A stretch of DNA of 12,647 bases from CAYZXK01 sp964482395 (lineage in GTDB: Bacteria; Planctomycetota; Phycisphaerae; UBA1845; Fen-1342). The first letter of the stretch is position 1. Each line of letters begins with the position of its first letter. Location: the NCBI GenBank assembly GCA_964482395.1, contig CAYZXK010000184.1, positions 1 through 12,647 of the forward strand. Reading direction: 5' to 3'. The notes under the pieces were generated by a model that was not told where the DNA came from, searched no databases, and saw nothing but the letters and a program-made list of their open reading frames with translations. A program made the position numbers and the translations under genes. Shown here piece by piece: positions 6,701 to 12,647 of the stretch.

Positions 6701-8108
6701 CGGCGACTTTCCAGATGTTTCCGGCACCCATGGTGATCACCACATCGCCGGGCCGGGCTTCGCGCGAGAGCAGATCAACGATGGCTTCGAACTGCGGGAG
6801 GTAGGTCGCGTCGCGGCCGCGAGCGCGAATCTGGTGGACGAGGTCTTCGGCACACACCAGCTCCCGCTCCCGCTGGCTGTCCCGGACGAAGTAGATGTCG
6901 GGTACCAGCACGTGGTCGGCGTGGCTGAAGCTGCGGGCGAAGTCCATCAGCAAAAACCGGGTCCGGGAATGCTGGTGCGGCTGGAATACGCACCAGAGCT
7001 GTCGTGGGCGATACCGTTCGCGGGCCGCCTGGAGCGTAGCCTGGATCTCGGTGGGATGGTGAGCGTAGTCGTCCAGGATCCGGATCCCGGCGGTCTGGCC
7101 GCGCAGCTCCAGTCGGCGACGGGCTCCGCGGAACTCCTCCAGCGGAGGGCGCAGCTCCTCCCAGGCCAGGCCGCAGTCGTAGGCCAGGGCGATCACCGCC
7201 AGGGCGTTGTCGACGTTGTGACGACCGGCCAGGCCCAGTCGCAAGCGGCCCAGCCGCGTACCTTGGTGAACGACGTTGAAGGCATAGTTTCCGTCTTCAA
7301 GGGTCAGGTCGGTTGCTCGCCAGGTCAGGCCCTCTTTGCCGCCGAAGGTTTGGACGCGGGCGGGGAGGCCGGTGGCCAGGCTGAGGCATCGTGGATCCTG
7401 GCCGTTGAGGACCAGCAGTCCGTTTTCCGGAAGCAGTCGGGCGAAAGCCGCGAAGGCCTGCCGGATGGCTTCCAGGTCCGGGTAGTAATCCAGGTGATCT
7501 TCTTCGATATTGAGGATTGCCGCGCGACGGGGGTGCAGGTTCAGGAAAGAGCGGTCGTACTCGCAAGCTTCGGCCACGAAGTGGGGGCCGTCGCCCACGC
7601 CGCTCCCGCCGCCGAGCTGTTCCACACTGGCTCCGACCACGAAGCTGGGGTCCAGTCCGGCGCGGCGGAGCACAAAGGCCAGCCAGGCGGTGGTGGTGCT
7701 TTTGCCGTGAGTGCCGCTGATGGCGATGCCATCATAGTGGGACATTAGGGCTCCCAGCAGTTGGGCGTACTTGAGGACCGGGGTGCCGCGGCGACGAGCT
7801 TCCAGCAGCTCGGGGTGATCGGGGGGAATGGCGGCCGAAGCAACCACCAGGTCGACCTCTGCCGGGACGGCTTCGGGACACTGCCGAGTGGTCACGCGGG
7901 CCCCGCACTCGGCCAGTTCGGCCAGCACCGCCGACGGTCGCAGGTCCGAGCCGCTGACCTGTGCACCACGGTGTAACAGGAGTGCCGCCAGGCCGGACAT
8001 GCCGCATCCGCCGATGCCGACCAGGTGCAGACGCAGTCCTTCCAAGTGGTGCGGAATAATGCGGGTGGGGTCCGACGGTCGGACTTCAGCGGCAGTGACT
8101 GGTGTCAT
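6660..8108 (-). CDS. murC: UDP-N-acetylmuramate--L-alanine ligase
   Basis: A cytoplasmic Mur ligase that adds L-alanine to UDP-MurNAc with ATP hydrolysis. Its 482 residues are a normal length. Landmarks: the N-terminal Rossmann motif GIGGCGMSGLA at 31-41; the P-loop GTHGKSTTT at 132-140; ACEYDRSFL at 181-189 (E182 and D185 region); NIEEDHLDYY at 200-209; GRHNVDNALA at 295-304; the C-terminal DDYAHHPTEI at 346-355; and FQPHQHSRT at 375-383. The ATG at 8108 is chosen because the open frame upstream codes for an unrelated-looking arginine-rich stretch and a promoter lies within it; the ribosome binding site is weak. This is the first gene of the mur-ddl-ftsQ unit, divergent from the ligase-like gene and overlapping murB at its 3' end. 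Confidence 0.97.
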   Translation of the reverse strand: MTPVTAAEVRPSDPTRIIPHHLEGLRLHLVGIGGCGMSGLAALLLHRGAQVSGSDLRPSAVLAELAECGARVTTRQCPEAVPAEVDLVVASAAIPPDHPELLEARRRGTPVLKYAQLLGALMSHYDGIAISGTHGKSTTTAWLAFVLRRAGLDPSFVVGASVEQLGGGSGVGDGPHFVAEACEYDRSFLNLHPRRAAILNIEEDHLDYYPDLEAIRQAFAAFARLLPENGLLVLNGQDPRCLSLATGLPARVQTFGGKEGLTWRATDLTLEDGNYAFNVVHQGTRLGRLRLGLAGRHNVDNALAVIALAYDCGLAWEELRPPLEEFRGARRRLELRGQTAGIRILDDYAHHPTEIQATLQAARERYRPRQLWCVFQPHQHSRTRFLLMDFARSFSHADHVLVPDIYFVRDSQRERELVCAEDLVHQIRARGRDATYLPQFEAIVDLLSREARPGDVVITMGAGNIWKVADDLVARLGAHLPV

Positions 8109-8150
8109 GGCTGGCGCCAAAAAGGCAACTTTCCTGCTCGATCCGAAGCC

Positions 8151-8190
8151 GGCTGCTAGTGGGCAGCAGCCTGGTGCGGCGGGCAGCACC
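8151..8190 (-). other. Tandem hairpins in the murC leader
   Basis: Two adjacent inverted repeats lie between the predicted promoter and the murC start. The first is a perfect seven-base-pair stem with a seven-base loop (8151-8157 with 8165-8171). The second is five base pairs with an eight-base loop (8173-8177 with 8186-8190). The octamer GGGCAGCA occurs twice on the plus strand (8161-8168 and 8181-8188), so the two stems share sequence and could refold. A short T-run (minus strand, about 8123-8119) follows some 30 bases downstream of the first stem. This could be a regulatory leader; no known riboswitch is recognisable. Confidence 0.4.
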
Positions 8191-8275
8191 TCGGGCCGGG
8201 TCGGTTGCTGGTGATTTCGAGGTCGGCGGCCGGCTGCCATCCGTAGCAAACCGAAAAGTCGCGACCGCGGGTGGC

Positions 8276-8302
8276 ATTGTAACAACTGTCCGCCGGTGTC
8301 AA
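8276..8302 (-). promoter_or_regulatory. Putative sigma70-type promoter for murC-murB-ddl-ftsQ
   Basis: The minus strand shows a perfect TTGACA (8302-8297) and TACAAT (8281-8276, 5 of 6 to TATAAT) separated by 15 bases, which is shorter than the usual 16-18. Transcription would begin near 8269, leaving a leader of about 160 bases before murC. The -35 box lies only 12 bases from the start codon of the divergent ligase-like gene, so expression of the two units could interfere. I could not find an equally good plus-strand promoter in this 206-base divergent region. Confidence 0.55.
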
Positions 8303-8314
8303 CATGGGCGGCCG

Positions 8315-11269
8315 ATGAGCATAGGGCCCGTCCAACTTCGACCGGCTCGCGACTCGGACGGCTGGTCGGCTCGCTGCTCGCGAGCCGCACTGGTGCTGGC
8401 GCTGGGCCTGTTGGCCGGTACCTTCTTTCTGATCAGCCCGGCTCCTGGTAAGACCTACCCGGGAGCCATCCCCTGGGCAGAATTCTCCGTTCTTCACCGA
8501 CTGACCGACTGGATGTCCCTCGGCGGACGGCTGGTAGGAGTCCGCGGCGTAGAGATCAAGGAGCTGGTGTTTCATCTGGCCGCAGCTTTGGGGCTGGTGT
8601 TGCTGGGACTGCGAGTGCTGGTGGTGCCCGGCACTTTCACTATTCGACGGCTCGGCGCGGTCGGTTCCGCTCAGTTCCTGCTGGCCGGCTGGGTGGGGCT
8701 GTCACTGCTGAGCGGCCTGTGGGCCCAGGACGCGGAGATCGCTCGGGGGCAGGGCCTGCTGTACGCGATGGGTCTGGCCTGGGCGGTGGCGCTGGGGCAG
8801 ACCTTTAGCAGCCGTGATCTTCCGGCCTTGCGGTGGGGCATTCTGATCATCTGCACTGTGGGGGCCGCTTTATGCCTCTGGTACTACCATGAGCGCAATC
8901 CGTACCACAACCCCGGATTCCCGATGGGGAATCCTACCACCCTGGCCCCGGCCATTCTGCCCGGAGTGCTGATGGCGGTTGCTGAGCTGGGAAGGAGCGT
9001 GGCCCGGTGGTGCGGCGGTCGAGAGACTGGGGCGATCTGGGCGGGTCTGGTTGCTCTGGCGGCCCTGGTACCGCTGGTCTGGTGCCTTGAACTGACGCAT
9101 GCCCGAGGTGCGCACCTGGCTCTGCTGGTCGGACTGGCAACCATCGCAGTGTGTTTGGTCGGCCGGCGGACGCGCTGGGTGCTGGCCGGCCTGGTGGCCG
9201 TCGGGCTGATAATGGGCGGCGCCTGGTGGTTCTCCAGCTCGCGCCTGGACGTGACCATGGCCCGCGGGGCGACGATCCGCTTCCGCCTGTATGCTTGGCG
9301 GTACGCATCGGAACTGTGGAGTGCTTCGTCCCTGACCCGGGTGGCTGGGCAGGGGGCCGGTGCGTACCCGCGACTGGCTGGGGCACTGGCGGTCCGGGAC
9401 CGGGCCCTGGACTCGGCGGCGTTCATGGGAGAAATCGTCGAGCATGCCCACAATGAGCTGTTTGAAATCCTGGCCGAAATCGGCCTGCTGGGGGGCGTGA
9501 CCTACGTGGGCGGGCTGCTGGCCACGCTCTGGGGGGCCGCAGCGTTGCTTGCCAGTCCGTCGAGGAAGTGTAGCGGTGGACCTTCGAGTCCAGCGCGGCC
9601 GCACGGGGGACCGAAAAACGCCGAAGTCCAGGGTCCGGCGCCACCGGGTCGAGCATTGCGGGTGGTTTTTCAATGGGTGGTGGGGCGATCGGCAGCGTCG
9701 GCTGACCGCTGGCTCCACGTGGGGTTGTTGGCGAGTCTGGTGGCGCTGGTGGCCGATTCGATGTTCGGCGTAGCTCTGCGGTTGCCCGGGGTGCCGGCTA
9801 TCTTTTTCACTCTGCTGGGCGCGGTGTGGGCCGTCTGCCGCGCACCGATCGAACAAGCTTCGAGCGGGGGATCGAGTTATCCGACTCCGGTCGGGAGGAT
9901 TCGGGGCGGGCTGCCGACGGGTTCAATTACGGTGGCGGCGATCTGCCTGTCGGCGGCGGCCGCCACTGGCTGGTTGGGGGCCAGCAATTGGCGTGGGATT
10001 CAGCTCGAGTACGCGGCCAGCGTCGCTGCGGAGCAGGGTCGGTATCTGGACGCGCTGGCTGATATCCAAGCGGCGCGGGCCGTGCGACTTGATCCGGTGC
10101 GTCAGATCGCGGGCCGCAAGCTGGCCCTGGAATGTCGGTTTGGTCTGGCCCGTCAGGCTTTCGCGGCTTGTCTTTCGCAGGGGGCGGCGGCCAGTCCGAC
10201 TGCCCGGCAGACTGCGATCCGCCTGGCCGAGGAAGCCCACGCGGCCGCGGGTCATTTGAGTCTGACGGTACCTTCACTGACGCATACGGACGTCATCGCG
10301 GCCCGGACCGCGGAGTGGCTGGCGGCACTGCTGGGCGAGAGCCAGCCGCAGGCGGCCCGGGAATGGGTGGAGAAGGCTGAAAAGGCCTGGAGCCGGCAGC
10401 GTGGCCGCACGCCATTTGATGTGGAGACGTTGCTGGCTTTGTCCCGATATCGGCGGCCGCTGGGCGATTATGTCGGGCTTGTGCGGGATGCGATGCGTTT
10501 TCTGCATACTCAGTCCAGGGATACCCGGCGTCTGTGGCAGACCTCACTGAGCTGGCTGGCCCAGCGGCCGGGGTTCGAAGCGACCATGCAGCGGCTTCTG
10601 GCTGCGGCCGCCCCCATCACGCCCCAGACCGATCCCGACGCGATCGTGGCGTCCATGGCGCCTGAGACGGAGCGTTTGGCGGCCGCCTGGCGGGCTTTGG
10701 GTGGGCAGTACGCGGCGGCGGAGGAGCATGCGGCTCGGGCGGCCGCCTTGTACCAGGCGGTTCGGGCGCGATTGCCCGAGCATCAGTCGGTCGCTCTGGG
10801 TGAGCAGGCGGAGTACGCACTCCGCGAACCGGGGGATGGTGCGGTCCGGGCAGTCGCTTTGCTGCACCGGGCCATTGCCGCCCTGCCCCAGGTGCAGGCC
10901 CAGAAGTACTCCGAGGCGGCCTCGCCCCTGCGGCTGCAACTGTGCCTGGCTTGCCTGGCCGCCGATCAGGTGGACGCCGCTTTGGCCGCCCTGCATCTGG
11001 CACTGGGCGAGCAGGCGGAGCAGCCGGCCGTCGTCGAGCAGACCCTGCACCGGTTGCTGCACGAGGCCCAGGAAGCGGGGATGACCGGCGAGCTGATCGG
11101 GCGGATCCGCGGCCACTTGTGCCCGCGATTCCCGAATCTGTGCCAGCCCAGTACCCAGCCCGACGATTCCTCCGACGCGGCCGCTGCCAGGGCATCTGGC
11201 CGGTGTGCGGTACCCGACATCGCGGCCGGCCCCGTCCGGCGCGAGACGGTTACCCAACTTCTTCGGTGA
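8315..11269 (+). CDS. O-antigen ligase/Wzy-like membrane protein with helical-repeat C-terminus
   Basis: A 984-residue polytopic protein. Family members transfer or polymerise lipid-linked glycans on the outer face of the cytoplasmic membrane. Hydrophobic segments occur at about 22-41, 84-105, 117-135, 147-161, 172-189, 207-225, 240-258, 265-283, 288-304, 391-413, 465-484, 494-508 and 537-555. The diagnostic part is the extracytoplasmic loop from 305 to about 390, with GQGAGAYP at 345-352 and EHAHNELFEILAEIGLLGG at 376-394; this matches the conserved HxHN...E.G..G signature of the O-antigen ligase (Wzy_C) family. A proline/glycine-rich linker (413-447) interrupts the membrane part. From about 556 to 940 the chain is alanine-rich, helical and probably TPR-like, with no clear enzyme motif. 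The start ATG at 8315 precedes the first helix; a weak GGGCGG lies upstream, and the frame is open further upstream without protein character. It is divergent from murC. Substrate unknown. Confidence 0.88.
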   Translation: MSIGPVQLRPARDSDGWSARCSRAALVLALGLLAGTFFLISPAPGKTYPGAIPWAEFSVLHRLTDWMSLGGRLVGVRGVEIKELVFHLAAALGLVLLGLRVLVVPGTFTIRRLGAVGSAQFLLAGWVGLSLLSGLWAQDAEIARGQGLLYAMGLAWAVALGQTFSSRDLPALRWGILIICTVGAALCLWYYHERNPYHNPGFPMGNPTTLAPAILPGVLMAVAELGRSVARWCGGRETGAIWAGLVALAALVPLVWCLELTHARGAHLALLVGLATIAVCLVGRRTRWVLAGLVAVGLIMGGAWWFSSSRLDVTMARGATIRFRLYAWRYASELWSASSLTRVAGQGAGAYPRLAGALAVRDRALDSAAFMGEIVEHAHNELFEILAEIGLLGGVTYVGGLLATLWGAAALLASPSRKCSGGPSSPARPHGGPKNAEVQGPAPPGRALRVVFQWVVGRSAASADRWLHVGLLASLVALVADSMFGVALRLPGVPAIFFTLLGAVWAVCRAPIEQASSGGSSYPTPVGRIRGGLPTGSITVAAICLSAAAATGWLGASNWRGIQLEYAASVAAEQGRYLDALADIQAARAVRLDPVRQIAGRKLALECRFGLARQAFAACLSQGAAASPTARQTAIRLAEEAHAAAGHLSLTVPSLTHTDVIAARTAEWLAALLGESQPQAAREWVEKAEKAWSRQRGRTPFDVETLLALSRYRRPLGDYVGLVRDAMRFLHTQSRDTRRLWQTSLSWLAQRPGFEATMQRLLAAAAPITPQTDPDAIVASMAPETERLAAAWRALGGQYAAAEEHAARAAALYQAVRARLPEHQSVALGEQAEYALREPGDGAVRAVALLHRAIAALPQVQAQKYSEAASPLRLQLCLACLAADQVDAALAALHLALGEQAEQPAVVEQTLHRLLHEAQEAGMTGELIGRIRGHLCPRFPNLCQPSTQPDDSSDAAAARASGRCAVPDIAAGPVRRETVTQLLR

Positions 11270-11402
11270 GCGAACGTGCGCAGTCTGCCCGCGGATTCGA
11301 CAACCCGAGGGGCCGGCTACCGCGGTCGGCCGGTGGATTGGCGCGGGTGGCGCGTCGCGATCAGTGCGGTTAAGTCACCCAGGATGGCATGAGGAGCGAG
11401 CA

Positions 11403-12566
11403 ATGCAGATCGGCTTTTCTTCGCTGGCTTCGCTGGCCTACATTCGGGATTTTCAATCCCGGCGGGCCAGCAGTTATGACCGCAGGGGGGGAAATCGCGA
11501 TTGGGTGCGAGTCCGGCCGGGCGGCCGCCACCGGCTGGCCGCAATCGAGGGCCCGGGCTGCATCAAACATCTGTGGTGCACGGGGAGTCATGCAGGCGAC
11601 CGGGACGCCATGCGCAGCACAGTGCTGCAAATGTGGTGGGACGGTGAGAGGAATCCGAGCGTGGAGGTTCCGCTGGCGGACTTTTTTGGCGGCGGCTTCG
11701 GAATCTGCAAGGACTTCTGGTCCCTGCCCTTGCAAATGAACCCCGATCAGGGGCGGGGTATGAACTGCTGGTTTCCGATGCCGTTCCGGCGTCACGCCCG
11801 AATCGAGGTGCACAACCAGTGGCATCAGTCGCAGAATTTGTACTACTACGTTGATTACGAAGTCTATCCCGATTGGAAGGAAGACCTGGCGTATTTCCAT
11901 GCGCAGTGGCGGAGGGAGAACCCGACTGCGGGCTGGGGACGGCAGGACTTGAAGGGCCCCCGGAACCTGCGGTACCTGAGGAAGGCCTGGGCGACGGCCA
12001 ACACCACCGGAGCGGGAAACTACGTCATCCTGGAAGCTTGGGGCAAGGGTCAGTACGTCGGATGCCACCTGGACGTGGATTGCTTTCAGAGAGAGAAGAA
12101 CGACTGGTATGGCGAAGGCGATGACATGATCTTCGTGGACGGAGAGCCCTGGCCGCCCAGGTTGCACGGGACCGGTACTGAGGACTACTTCAGCGCCGCC
12201 TATGGCCCGCGCACCGAATACAGCACTCCCTACTGCGGGATCACTCAATACAGCGGCTCGCAGCAGCTAGAACCGGCCGATCGGCACTGGCCGTATCGTG
12301 GCAAGAATTCGCTGTACCGGTTCCATATTGAGGATCCGATCCGCTTCGAGCGGTCCATTCGGGTCACCATTGAGCATGGGCACAATAACAAGTTGAGCAA
12401 TGACTACAGCAGTACGGCGTACTGGTACCAGTTTGAGCCGCACGGGGCCTTTCCGCCCCTGCCCCCGCCGCGGCAGCGTCTGGCCCGGCCGGACTGGCCG
12501 GCCTTTCAGCCGGTCGGGGGCGTCCCGGCCGGCCCGGCAGCCAGACGCCGGCGCAAGGGTGGCTAG
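11403..12566 (+). CDS. DUF2961 / glycoside hydrolase family 172 protein
   Basis: A 387-residue protein of the DUF2961 family, now classed as GH172, whose characterised members act on fructofuranosyl or D-arabinofuranosyl linkages. The fold is a double jelly-roll that assembles into oligomers. Family landmarks: SSYDRRGGNRDW at 23-34; the GPGCIKHLWCTG strand at 50-61; ADFFGGGFG at 92-100; NCWFPMPFRRHARI at 121-134; and the signature YGEGDDMIFVDGE at 236-248 followed by GTGTEDYFSAAYG at 256-268. E238 and E260 are the likeliest catalytic pair by position. There is no signal peptide or membrane helix, so it should be cytoplasmic unless exported otherwise. The tail (350-387) is rich in Pro and Arg, ending ARRRRKGG. 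The ATG has AGGAG 6 bases upstream. It follows the ligase-like gene in the same direction after 133 bases with no clear terminator, so co-transcription is plausible. Substrate cannot be told from sequence. Confidence 0.93.
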   Translation: MQIGFSSLASLAYIRDFQSRRASSYDRRGGNRDWVRVRPGGRHRLAAIEGPGCIKHLWCTGSHAGDRDAMRSTVLQMWWDGERNPSVEVPLADFFGGGFGICKDFWSLPLQMNPDQGRGMNCWFPMPFRRHARIEVHNQWHQSQNLYYYVDYEVYPDWKEDLAYFHAQWRRENPTAGWGRQDLKGPRNLRYLRKAWATANTTGAGNYVILEAWGKGQYVGCHLDVDCFQREKNDWYGEGDDMIFVDGEPWPPRLHGTGTEDYFSAAYGPRTEYSTPYCGITQYSGSQQLEPADRHWPYRGKNSLYRFHIEDPIRFERSIRVTIEHGHNNKLSNDYSSTAYWYQFEPHGAFPPLPPPRQRLARPDWPAFQPVGGVPAGPAARRRRKGG

Positions 12567-12622
12567 TGCGTGGTTTGGTTGGAGCCGCAGGCCGCCTGGT
12601 CGCCGGCGCGGGGCGGGGTTTC

Positions 12623-12647
12623 ATGGTCGTGGGGGCCGGGGCTGCAC
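12623..12647 (+). CDS. Possible 5' end of a nucleotide-binding protein, cut by window edge
   Basis: The last 25 bases read M V V G A G A A in the frame beginning at the ATG at 12623. VVGAGAA is the usual opening of a Rossmann-type FAD/NAD(P) binding motif (GxGxxG), so this may be the N-terminus of an oxidoreductase. A GGGGCGGGG run lies just upstream but is a poor ribosome binding site. The frame is also open back to a GTG at 12566 that overlaps the GH172 stop. Eight residues in GC-rich DNA are weak evidence. Confidence 0.28.

Noticed and set aside
5738..7748. Long plus-strand open frames opposite murB and murC (332 and 516 residues)
   Set aside because: These are shadows of two confidently identified genes; the translations are Gly/Ala/Gln or Arg/Ser rich with no recognisable domain.
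8304..8318. Four-codon frame (ATG GGC GGC CGA TGA) overlapping the ligase start
   Set aside because: It is too short to support as a regulatory upstream frame and has no ribosome binding site; probably chance.
8870..9856. Minus-strand open frame of 328 residues opposite the ligase-like gene
   Set aside because: It is a shadow of the plus-strand gene, with His/Arg/Gln-rich low-information sequence and no ribosome binding site or family likeness.
11270..11402. Terminator or promoter between the ligase-like gene and the GH172 gene
   Set aside because: I see only GC-rich partial palindromes (around ACCGCGGT), no T-run and no convincing -35/-10 pair.

Overview
The window looks like chromosomal DNA of a GC-rich bacterium (roughly 60-65% G+C by eye), most likely a member of the Planctomycetota. 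The basis for that is indirect: an enlarged threonyl-tRNA synthetase with a catalytic-domain insertion, a ddl-ftsQ gene pair not followed by ftsA/ftsZ, an O-antigen-ligase-like membrane protein with a long helical-repeat C-terminus, and a DUF2961/GH172 protein. None of these is diagnostic alone and no 16S rRNA is present.

Left half, all on the minus strand and read right to left: a peptidoglycan-precursor and division cluster murC - murB - ddl - ftsQ (8108 down to 3932). It is tightly packed: murC/murB overlap, murB/ddl are 13 bases apart, and ddl/ftsQ overlap by GTGA. It is followed after 115 bases by an unrecognised seven-helix membrane protein (3816-3010). After a gene-free stretch of about 390 bases comes thrS (2620-461), and 33 bases later infC, which runs off the left edge. 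thrS-infC is the start of the common thrS-infC-rpmI-rplT translation operon. A consensus-like sigma70 promoter can be read upstream of murC (8276-8302) and of thrS (2839-2866). Each implies a structured 5' leader of about 160-210 bases.

Right half, plus strand: divergent from murC, a 984-residue polytopic membrane protein of the O-antigen ligase/Wzy type (8315-11269). It is followed by a DUF2961/GH172 glycoside-hydrolase-family protein with no signal peptide (11403-12566). A possible third plus-strand gene starts at the right edge with a nucleotide-binding-like VVGAGAA segment.

Together the central genes make UDP-MurNAc (murB), load L-Ala (murC), supply D-Ala-D-Ala (ddl) and link to the divisome (ftsQ), while the divergent unit appears devoted to other surface or storage glycans. 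I see no tRNA, rRNA, CRISPR array, insertion sequence or phage gene. Most of the window is well-known housekeeping. The least explained parts are the seven-helix protein after ftsQ, the ligase plus GH172 pair, the ThrRS insertion, and the two leader regions.
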